Positions 39,720-45,600 of a stretch of 45,600 nt of DNA are shown here, piece by piece (position 1 is the first letter of the stretch; the number at the start of each line of letters is the position of its first letter). The position numbers and the translations under genes are program-made. The notes under the pieces are model-generated. The model made no database searches and was not told the DNA's origin. It was given only the letters and a program-made list of their open reading frames with translations. Source of the stretch: Pseudonocardia sp. TRM90224 (GTDB lineage Bacteria; Actinomycetota; Actinomycetes; Mycobacteriales; Pseudonocardiaceae); contig NZ_JAJGSX010000017.1 in assembly GCF_021245725.1 (NCBI RefSeq), positions 1-45,600 of the forward strand. Reading direction: 5' to 3'.

Positions 39720-41261
39720 TTATCCGGACGTTGTGGCGTACCGCTCCCGCAGCTTCTGCTTCACCAGCTTGCCCGTCGGGGTGCGCGGCAGGTCGTCGGT
39801 GAACTCGACGCGCCGCGGCGCCTTGAAGGTCGCGATGCTGCCCCGCACGTGCGCGATCAGCTCCTCGGCCAGCTCCGGCCCAGGCTGTGCCGTCGCCGCC
39901 GGCTGCACCACCGCGAGCACCGACTCGCCCATCTCGCCGTCGGGCTCGCCGATCACGGCGACGTCCAGCACGGCGGGGTGCAGCGCGAGGACGTCCTCGA
40001 TCTCGCGCGGGTAGATGTTCACGCCACCGGAGATGATCGTGAAGCCCTTGCGGTCGACGAGGTAGAGATAGCCGTCGGCGTCGACGTGGCCGAGGTCGCC
40101 GCACGTCGCCCAGTTGTCGTGCTGGGGGTGCCGCGAGCCGCGCGTCTTCTCCGGGTCGTTGTGGTACTCGAAGGTCGCGGCGTCGCGCTCGAAGAAGATC
40201 GTGCCGACCTCGCCCTGCCCCACCTCCGCGCCGGTGTCGTCACAGATGTGGATCGTGCCGACCAGCGCCTTCCCGACGGTGCCCGGCCGTTGCGCCGCCT
40301 CCGTCGGGTTGACGAACGTGATGCCGGCGCCCTCCGTCGACGAGTAGTACTCGTGCACGATCGGGCCCCACCACTCGATCATCGACCGCTTGACGTCGAC
40401 CGGGCACGGCGCGGCCGCGTGGATCGCGACGCGGTGCGAAGAGAGGTCGTGCTGCGCCTTTACCTGCGCCGGCAGCTTGAGCAGCCGGATCAGCATCGTC
40501 GGCACCCACTGGCTGTGCGTCGCGCGGTGGCGCTCGATCGCCGCCAGGGCCGCGACGGGCTCGAACCGCTCCATGACGACGACCGTGCCGCCGAGCTGTT
40601 GCACGCGAGCGCTGAACCGCAACGGCGCCGCATGGTAGAGCGGCGCGGGCGAGAGGTAGACGGTGTCGGCGTCGAACCCGTACATCGTGCTGACGACGAC
40701 GCCTGCCATGTCGCCCGGCTCGTCGACCTGCCGCTTCGGCAGCCGCGGCCGCACCCCCTTCGGCCGTCCGGTCGTGCCCGACGAATAGAGCATGTCCTCG
40801 CCGCACGGCTGGTCGGCGAGCGGCGCGGAGGAGACGCCTGCCAGCTCGGTGTCGTAATCGGCGAAGCCCGCGACCGGCCCGCCGAACGCGAGCCGGACCG
40901 GCACGGCCGGCACCTGCGCGCCGACGGCTGCGGCGAGCTCCCCGACCGCCGCCGACACGACGACCGCCTTCGCGCCCGAGTCGCGCACGATGTAGGCGGC
41001 CTCATCCGGTGTGAGGTGGTGGTTCACGACCGTGATGTAGAGGCCGCTGCGCCGGGTCGCCCAGTAGACCTCGAAGACGCGCGGGTCGTTGTCCGAGATC
41101 AGCGCGACGACGTCGCCCCGTTCGAGCCCGGCATCGAGGAGGTGGCGGGCCAGCCGCGCCGACCCCTCCTCCAGCTCGCGGTAGGTCAGCTGCTGGCCGG
41201 AACCGGCCATGACGACCGCGAGCTTGTCGGGTGTCACGGCGGCGTGCGTCCCAGGGAACAT
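39720..41261 (-). CDS. Acyl-CoA synthetase (AMP-forming, FadD-like)
   Basis: A 513-residue ANL-superfamily ligase that activates a carboxylic acid with ATP and then joins it to CoA. Motifs: P-loop YSSGTTGRPKG, core YSSTEGAG, GDLGHVDADGYLYLVDR and the C-terminal PRTPTGKLVKQKLR with its lysine. The N-terminus MFPGTHAAVTPDKLAVVMAGSG fits a mycobacterial-type FadD. The chain-length preference is unknown. A TetR gene is just downstream and an XRE-cupin regulator just upstream, all on the same strand, suggesting local control. Confidence 0.93.
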   Translation of the reverse strand: MFPGTHAAVTPDKLAVVMAGSGQQLTYRELEEGSARLARHLLDAGLERGDVVALISDNDPRVFEVYWATRRSGLYITVVNHHLTPDEAAYIVRDSGAKAVVVSAAVGELAAAVGAQVPAVPVRLAFGGPVAGFADYDTELAGVSSAPLADQPCGEDMLYSSGTTGRPKGVRPRLPKRQVDEPGDMAGVVVSTMYGFDADTVYLSPAPLYHAAPLRFSARVQQLGGTVVVMERFEPVAALAAIERHRATHSQWVPTMLIRLLKLPAQVKAQHDLSSHRVAIHAAAPCPVDVKRSMIEWWGPIVHEYYSSTEGAGITFVNPTEAAQRPGTVGKALVGTIHICDDTGAEVGQGEVGTIFFERDAATFEYHNDPEKTRGSRHPQHDNWATCGDLGHVDADGYLYLVDRKGFTIISGGVNIYPREIEDVLALHPAVLDVAVIGEPDGEMGESVLAVVQPAATAQPGPELAEELIAHVRGSIATFKAPRRVEFTDDLPRTPTGKLVKQKLRERYATTSG

Positions 41262-41304
41262 GTGCTCGGTCTACCAGAAATCGGGCGAACACGATGTTCG
41301 TCTT

Positions 41305-41895
41305 TCACCTGGTCGGACGGGCCCTGAGGTGCAGTCGCTCGCCCTGCGGGCCGAAGAGCGTGAGCACCTCCGTCGGCCCCGGCCCGGGGTTGCTGAAGGC
41401 GTGCGGGGTGTGGCAGTCGAACTCGACGGCCTCGCCCGGCCGCAGCAGCATGTCGTGCTCCCCGAGCTGCAGCCGCAGCTGCCCGGAGAGCACGTAGCAC
41501 CAGTCGTACCCCTCGTGCACCTTCGGTTCGGGCTCCGCACCGGGCCAGCCCGCCGGGATGATCTGCTTGAACGCCTGCACCCCGCCGGGGCGACGGGTGA
41601 GCGGGACGAACGTCGTGCCGTTGCGGCTGATCGGCCGGGCGTGGACGCGCGGGTCGCCGGTCGGCGGGGCCCCGACCAGCTCGTCGAGCTGCACCTGGTG
41701 CGCCCGCGCGAGCCGCAGCAGCAGCTCCAGCGTCGGCTTGCGGCCGCCCGACTCGAGGCGCGAGAGCGTGCTGACCGAGATCCCGGTGCTCTCGGCCAGC
41801 CGCGCGAGCGTCGTCCCGCGTTGCCTGCGCAACTCGCGGAGGCGGGGACCGACGGCGTCGAGCACCCCGTCGAGGTCGGGCATGTCGTCCGGCAT
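41305..41895 (-). CDS. XRE-family regulator with C-terminal cupin domain
   Basis: A 196-residue protein: XRE helix-turn-helix at about 18-70 (LRELRRQRGTTLARLAESTGISVSTLSRLESGGRKP) and a cupin at about 105-185 (PKVHEGYDWCYVLSGQLRLQLGEHDMLLRPGEAVEFDCHTPHAFSN). The cupin probably binds a small molecule that switches DNA binding. It is divergent from the PPOX gene with 51 bp between start codons, and 43 bp from the acyl-CoA synthetase gene downstream. ATG at 41883 (MPDLDG) is an alternative start. Confidence 0.9.
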   Translation of the reverse strand: MPDDMPDLDGVLDAVGPRLRELRRQRGTTLARLAESTGISVSTLSRLESGGRKPTLELLLRLARAHQVQLDELVGAPPTGDPRVHARPISRNGTTFVPLTRRPGGVQAFKQIIPAGWPGAEPEPKVHEGYDWCYVLSGQLRLQLGEHDMLLRPGEAVEFDCHTPHAFSNPGPGPTEVLTLFGPQGERLHLRARPTR

Positions 41896-41934
41896 GCCTC
41901 ACCATGCCATCCCGGGCGGGCGCGAGCCCCGCGG

Positions 41935-41947
41935 TATACCTGTGCGG
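41935..41947 (+). promoter_or_regulatory. Predicted -10 box of a leaderless PPOX transcript
   Basis: TATACC ends six bases before the GTG of the PPOX gene. The last base departs from TAnnnT but the spacing is the leaderless one, and no ribosome site precedes the GTG. Confidence 0.35.
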
Positions 41948-42342
41948 TGTCGCTCCTCGCCCCCTTCCACGACCTCCTCGACTCGACCGCCGTCGCCTTC
42001 GTCTCGACGATCGGCAAGGCGGGCGAGCCGCAGATCACGCCGCTATGGTTCCTCCGCGACGGCGAGCACGTGCGGATCAGCCTCGTGGAGGGCCGGCAGA
42101 AGCTGCGCAACCTCCGCCGCGACCCGCGGATCTCGCTCGCCGTCGTCGACCCCGCGCGCCCGACGTACTACGTGGAGCTGCGCGGGCAGGTCGCCGAGCT
42201 GGTGCTCGACGAGACCATGGATCTCGAGCGGCGCATCGCGGTGAAGTACACCGGCGAGCACGTCGACATCGAGCCGCCCGGCGCCCAACGGTTCGCGGCG
42301 ACGATCGCGGTCGAGAAGGTCACCAGCCAGCGGGGCATCTGA
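41947..42342 (+). CDS. PPOX-class, probably F420-dependent, oxidoreductase-like protein
   Basis: A 131-residue split-beta-barrel protein of the pyridoxamine-5'-phosphate-oxidase class. The pattern is TIGKAGEPQITPLWFLRDGEHVRISLVEGRQKLRNLRRDPRISLAVVDPARPTYYVELRGQVAEL, as in actinobacterial F420-binding members. It should bind F420, FMN or haem; F420 fits the taxonomic group best. Its stop is one base from the alpha/beta hydrolase GTG, so the two are co-translated; the XRE-cupin regulator is divergent and may control them. Confidence 0.88.
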   Translation: MSLLAPFHDLLDSTAVAFVSTIGKAGEPQITPLWFLRDGEHVRISLVEGRQKLRNLRRDPRISLAVVDPARPTYYVELRGQVAELVLDETMDLERRIAVKYTGEHVDIEPPGAQRFAATIAVEKVTSQRGI

Positions 42343-42343
42343 G

Positions 42344-43144
42344 GTGGACGGGTACGCGACCGCTGCCGACGGCACCCGGATCGCGTTCCAGGTGCGCGGG
42401 AGCGGCCCACCGCTCGTGCTGCTCTCCGGCCAGTCCAACTCCCACCGCTGGTGGGACGCCGTGCGGGCCGACTTCGAGAGCACCTTCACGACGGTCACGC
42501 TCGACCACCGCGGCACGGGCGACAGCGACAAGCCGGACGTCCCGTACAGCACCGAGATGTTCGCGGACGACGTCGCCGCCGTGATCAACGCCGCGGTGAT
42601 CGGCGAGCTCGACGCCGACCGGGTCGACCTCTACGGCACCTCGATGGGCGGCCGGATCGCACAGTGGGTCGCCGTGAAGCACCCGCACCTGGTCCGCACG
42701 CTCGTGCTCGGCTGCACGTCACCAGGCGGGATGCACGCCGTCGAGCGCGGGCAGGACGTGCGCAGGTCGCTCGCGCAGGCCGACCGCGCGGCGGCCGACC
42801 GGGCGCTCGCCGAGCTGATGTTCACGCCGGCCTGGCTGGCCGAGCACCCCGGACCGCACGCGGTGCTCGGCGACCCGGGGATGCCCGCGTACGCGCGGCG
42901 CCGCCACCTCACCGCGAGCGCGCAGCACGACGCGTGGGACGTGCTTCCGGCGATCGCGGCGCCGACGCTCGTCGTCCACGGCGCCGACGACCGGTTCAAC
43001 CCGACCGCCAACGCCGCCCTCATCGCCGACCGCATCCCCGGCGCCTGGATGCACCTGGTCCCGGGCGCGCGGCACGCCTACTTCGAGGAGTTCCGCGCGA
43101 CCGCGAGCCCGCTGGTGCTCGAGTTCGTGACCGCCGCACGCTGA
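42344..43144 (+). CDS. Alpha/beta-fold hydrolase
   Basis: A 266-residue hydrolase. The nucleophile elbow is LYGTSMGGRI (Ser nucleophile), the acid lies in VVHGADDRFNP and the base in VPGARHAYFEEF; the HG-type oxyanion region VLLSGQSNSHRWW and DHRGTGDSD loop precede. Family members are esterases, lactonases, haloperoxidase-like or epoxide hydrolases; the substrate is not predictable. It is second in a two-gene operon with the PPOX gene and ends before repeat A7. Confidence 0.92.
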   Translation: MDGYATAADGTRIAFQVRGSGPPLVLLSGQSNSHRWWDAVRADFESTFTTVTLDHRGTGDSDKPDVPYSTEMFADDVAAVINAAVIGELDADRVDLYGTSMGGRIAQWVAVKHPHLVRTLVLGCTSPGGMHAVERGQDVRRSLAQADRAAADRALAELMFTPAWLAEHPGPHAVLGDPGMPAYARRRHLTASAQHDAWDVLPAIAAPTLVVHGADDRFNPTANAALIADRIPGAWMHLVPGARHAYFEEFRATASPLVLEFVTAAR

Positions 43145-43185
43145 ACGCACGAGGCAGGGCGAGGGCACCGCAGGTGGTTGCGGCA

Positions 43186-43242
43186 GTGCCAGGAAAGCCA
43201 CTTTCCTGGCACCACAGGACAGGAAAGCCACTTTCCTGGCAC
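43186..43242. repeat. Family A repeat, copy A7 (two cores in direct orientation)
   Basis: Two cores GTGCCAGGAAAGCCACTTTCCTGGCAC-like follow one another in the same orientation, separated by CACAGGA. Each is a self-complementary hairpin. It occupies the gap between the convergent hydrolase and ribA genes, about 42 bp past the hydrolase stop and 26 bp from the ribA stop. Confidence 0.85.
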
Positions 43243-43267
43243 ACCCCGGCGCCGCACCCCCGTCCCG

Positions 43268-43921
43268 CTACCGCGGGAACGTCCCACTCGCGCGCTCGTC
43301 GTCGATGTGCGGCAGGGCGTGCCCCAGCCGGTCGCGCTTGGCCGTCAGATAGCGGACGTTGTGCTGGTCGACCTGCGCCAACAGCGGGACGCGCTCGGCC
43401 ACCTCGATGCCGTGCTCCTCGAGCGCGCGGATCTTCTCGGGGTTGTTCGACATCAGCCGCACCGAGCGGACGCCGATGTGGTTCAGCACCCGCGCGGCGG
43501 CGCCGAAGTCGCGCACGTCGACGGGCAACCCGAGCGCGGTCGCGGAGTCGACGGTGTCGAGGCCCTGCTCGTCCTGCAGGACGTGCGTGCGGGTCTTCGC
43601 GACGAGCCCGATCCCGCGCCCCTCGTGCCCGCGCATGTAGACGAACACGCCGGCGCCTTCCCGCACGATCATGTCGAGCGCGGCGTCGAGCTGGTCGCCG
43701 CACTCGCAGCGCAGCGCCCCGAAGACGTCCCCGGTCATGCACTCCGAGTGCACCCTGACCAGCACCGACGGCGTCGCCAGGACGTCCCCGTGCACCAGCG
43801 CGAGGTGTTCGTGCTCGTCGAACCGGTCGCGGAACGCGACGGCCCGGAACCGGCCCCTCCTCGTCACCAGCTCCGACTCGGCGATCTCCGCCAGTGCCGT
43901 ACCGATCTTCTGCTCAGGCAT
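43268..43921 (-). CDS. ribA: GTP cyclohydrolase II
   Basis: A 217-residue RibA, opening GTP for riboflavin synthesis. The zinc cysteines are in SECMTGDVFGALRCECGDQL, followed by FVYMRGHEGRGIGL, DFGAAARVLNHIGV and LMSNNPEKI. It is RibA alone, not fused to RibB. AGGGG lies upstream of the ATG (MPEQKIG). It is divergent from the creatininase-family gene, 55 bp between starts, and stands outside any riboflavin cluster in this window. Confidence 0.95.
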   Translation of the reverse strand: MPEQKIGTALAEIAESELVTRRGRFRAVAFRDRFDEHEHLALVHGDVLATPSVLVRVHSECMTGDVFGALRCECGDQLDAALDMIVREGAGVFVYMRGHEGRGIGLVAKTRTHVLQDEQGLDTVDSATALGLPVDVRDFGAAARVLNHIGVRSVRLMSNNPEKIRALEEHGIEVAERVPLLAQVDQHNVRYLTAKRDRLGHALPHIDDERASGTFPR

Positions 43922-43976
43922 CCGTCGCCCCTCTCGTCGCACACCCTCTGCCGCTGCGGTGTGAGAAAGTCCGGCG

Positions 43977-44690
43977 ATGACCGGCGATCTCTCCGACGGC
44001 ACGTTCCTGCCTCTGGGCACGACGGTCGACGAGCGCGAAAGCGCGAGCCCCGTCGCGCTGCTCCCGATCGGGAGCTTCGAACAACACGGCGCGCACCTCC
44101 CATTGGCGACCGACACGGTCATCGCCTGCACCATCGTGCGCGCTGTCGCCGAGAAACACCGGGTGAGGCGTCTGCCCCCGATCACGATCTCCTGCTCGCA
44201 CGAGCATGCCGCCTGGCCTGGAACCGTGAGCATCAGCGCGACCACGCTCGCTGCGGTCGTGCGCGACATCGGCGATTCGGTGCGCCGGGCCGGGGTCACG
44301 AAGCTGGTGCTCGTGAACGGCCACGGCGGCAACTACGTGCTCGGCAACATCGTGCAGGAGGCGACCGTCGACGAGCCGTGGATGGCGTTGTTCCCCGGCG
44401 AGGCCGAGTGGTCGGCAGCCCGCGACGCGGCCGGCCTCGGGTCCTCCATGGTCGCCGACATGCACGCCGGCGAGCTGGAAACGTCGATCCTGCTCCATGC
44501 GCATCCTCACCTGGTCAGGCCGGGATACGCGACAGGTGATCATCGAGCGGATGATCGACGACATCTGCTGACCCGCGGTATGCAGGCGTACACGACCTCA
44601 GGTGTGATCGGGCTGCCGTCGCTGGCGTCCGCTGAGAAGGGACGAGCGCTGCTGGCAGGTCTCGTGGAGTCGTTCGCCGAGCTGCTGTGA
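43977..44690 (+). CDS. Creatininase-family amidohydrolase (MftE-like)
   Basis: A 237-residue metal-dependent hydrolase. Metal ligands appear as PIGSFEQHGAHLPLATDT (Glu, His, Asp), SCSHEHAAWPGT, LVNGHGGNYV and DMHAGELET (Glu). The family includes creatinine amidohydrolase and the mycofactocin peptidase MftE. There is no mycofactocin gene nearby, so I cannot say more on the substrate. The ATG follows GAGAAAG weakly. The last 176 bp overlap the convergent membrane-protein gene. Confidence 0.87.
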   Translation: MTGDLSDGTFLPLGTTVDERESASPVALLPIGSFEQHGAHLPLATDTVIACTIVRAVAEKHRVRRLPPITISCSHEHAAWPGTVSISATTLAAVVRDIGDSVRRAGVTKLVLVNGHGGNYVLGNIVQEATVDEPWMALFPGEAEWSAARDAAGLGSSMVADMHAGELETSILLHAHPHLVRPGYATGDHRADDRRHLLTRGMQAYTTSGVIGLPSLASAEKGRALLAGLVESFAELL

Positions 44691-45597
44691 TCGCCGCGAC
44701 CCTGCGCGCCACCAGCACCACGACGCCCGGCAGGCACGAGATCAGGCTGAGCACCCCGTAGACGACGGCCGCCGTGAAGCCCTGCGCCGCACCGAAACCC
44801 ACCGCGCCGAAACCCACCGCGGTGACCGCCTCGCGCGGCCCCCAGCCGCCGAGGTTGATCGGCACGGCCATCGCGAGCAGCGAGAGCACCAGCAGCGGCA
44901 GCAGCTCGCCGATCGGCGCCTGCGCCCCGGCGGCACGCGCCGCGACCACGAAGAGCAGCAGATAGCCGACGAGCGCGGCGGCGGAGAGCAGCACGACGGC
45001 CGGCCAGTTCCCGACGGCCCTCGTCGTCGCGCGGGCCTCGCCCCATGTCGCACCCAACACCGCGCGCACCCTGGCGGCGCTGCGCGCGCGGGCCGTCCAC
45101 CAGGCCATGGCGGCGACGCCGAGCCCGGCCAGGCCGGCGGTCGGGAGCCAGTCGCCCGCGACGGTCGGCAGCAGCGCGGGCCGGCTGAACAGGGTCGCTG
45201 CACCGACGGCGAACAGCACCGCAAGGCCCGCGAACCGCTCCAGCACGACCGCCCGCACCCCGTTGCCGATGTCACCCGCCCGCCGCCCGTGGCTCAGCGC
45301 GCGCTGGACGTCGCCGAGGATCCCGGCGGGGAGCACGGAGTTCAGGAAGAGCGCCTGGTAGCAGTCGGCGACGGCACCGGGCAGGGCGAGCCGCATCCCG
45401 AGGCCGCGCGCGACGATGCACCAGCGCCACGCGCTGCACACCGTCGTCGCCACGCCGATCAGGAGGGCGAGCATCACCGACAGCGCGTCCACCGCCGCGA
45501 GCCCGGCGACGAACGCGTCGGCGCCGAGCCGCCAGGCGAGCGCGACGACGATCGCCAGCCCGCCGAGCAGGCGCAGCCACGGCCAGAACGGCTTCAT
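44515..45597 (-). CDS. Lysylphosphatidylglycerol synthase TM region-like / UPF0104 membrane protein
   Basis: A 360-residue polytopic membrane protein. Typical are LRLLGGLAIVVALAWRLG at the start, GVATTVCSAWRWCIVARGLGMRL, the conserved QALFLNSVLPAGILGDVQRALS, LERFAGLAVLFA and the late PINLGGWGPREAVTAVGFG. Relatives are the flippase part of MprF or lipid/glycan flippase-like proteins. The last 55 or so residues (VPSQRTPATAARSHLRSC...) are hydrophilic and lie antisense to the creatininase gene, so the functional end is probably near residue 305. The ATG is three bases from the window end. Confidence 0.85.
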   Translation of the reverse strand: MKPFWPWLRLLGGLAIVVALAWRLGADAFVAGLAAVDALSVMLALLIGVATTVCSAWRWCIVARGLGMRLALPGAVADCYQALFLNSVLPAGILGDVQRALSHGRRAGDIGNGVRAVVLERFAGLAVLFAVGAATLFSRPALLPTVAGDWLPTAGLAGLGVAAMAWWTARARSAARVRAVLGATWGEARATTRAVGNWPAVVLLSAAALVGYLLLFVVAARAAGAQAPIGELLPLLVLSLLAMAVPINLGGWGPREAVTAVGFGAVGFGAAQGFTAAVVYGVLSLISCLPGVVVLVARRVAAITAARRTTPRDLPAALVPSQRTPATAARSHLRSCTPAYRGSADVVDHPLDDHLSRIPA

Positions 45598-45600
45598 CGC

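Noticed and set aside
39708..39731. ACGTC/GACGT inverted repeat near the TetR start as TetR operator
   Set aside because: Arms are only 5 bp and lie partly in the synthetase coding end; not better than chance.
1..43242. CRISPR array
   Set aside because: The repeats are thousands of bases apart, lie 3' of genes and are palindromic without spacers of regular length.
1..45600. tRNA or rRNA genes
   Set aside because: No cloverleaf with TTCGANTC-type arm or rRNA segment was recognised in the gaps.

Overview
The window is high-GC DNA with dense coding on both strands, many GTG starts, frequent ATGA/GTGA stop-start overlaps and lipoboxes of the LAGC type. This is typical of an actinobacterium. The gene order points to Pseudonocardiaceae or a relative: doxX, lppZ, gatB/gatA/gatC, an ACT-domain gene, ligA, a MetE-like gene, mnmA, iscS, a PlsC acyltransferase, a GNAT acyltransferase, etfA and etfB follow the order I remember from the Rv3005c-Rv3029c region of Mycobacterium tuberculosis. 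Accessory genes interrupt this old block at several places.

Layout. 0.1-8 kb (minus): a SAM methyltransferase-like gene, then an uptake and catabolism operon (BMP-family nucleoside-type lipoprotein, ABC ATPase, two permeases, amidohydrolase, 2-oxoglutarate/Fe(II) oxygenase). 8-11.7 kb: aminoglycoside-type phosphotransferase, DoxX, D-2-hydroxyacid dehydrogenase, LppZ-like lipoprotein. 11.7-13.1 kb: an inserted two-gene cassette (secreted cysteine-containing protein plus small membrane protein) behind an AT-richer leader. 13.1-17.4 kb: gatCAB and an ACT-domain protein. 17.4-27.2 kb: accessory region with a PucR-type regulator, a divergent MarR/EamA efflux pair, a decayed sugar-ABC locus with a ROK regulator, an IdeR-boxed siderophore-binding lipoprotein, a DesA3-like desaturase with its reductase, and a BKACE enzyme. 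27.2-37.3 kb: core block ligA to etfB. 37.5-45.6 kb: small hypothetical gene, beta-lactamase-fold hydrolase, TetR, acyl-CoA synthetase, XRE-cupin regulator, PPOX protein, alpha/beta hydrolase, ribA, creatininase-family protein and a membrane flippase-like protein.

The most striking non-coding signal is two unrelated families of inverted repeats, seven copies of family A and six of family B, that sit just downstream of stop codons. Family B keeps an invariant outer stem but has two alternative inner stems, each self-complementary, so structure rather than sequence looks selected. I see no rRNA, tRNA, CRISPR array, transposase or complete insertion sequence. Functions are inferred from motifs and remembered families; no database search was run.
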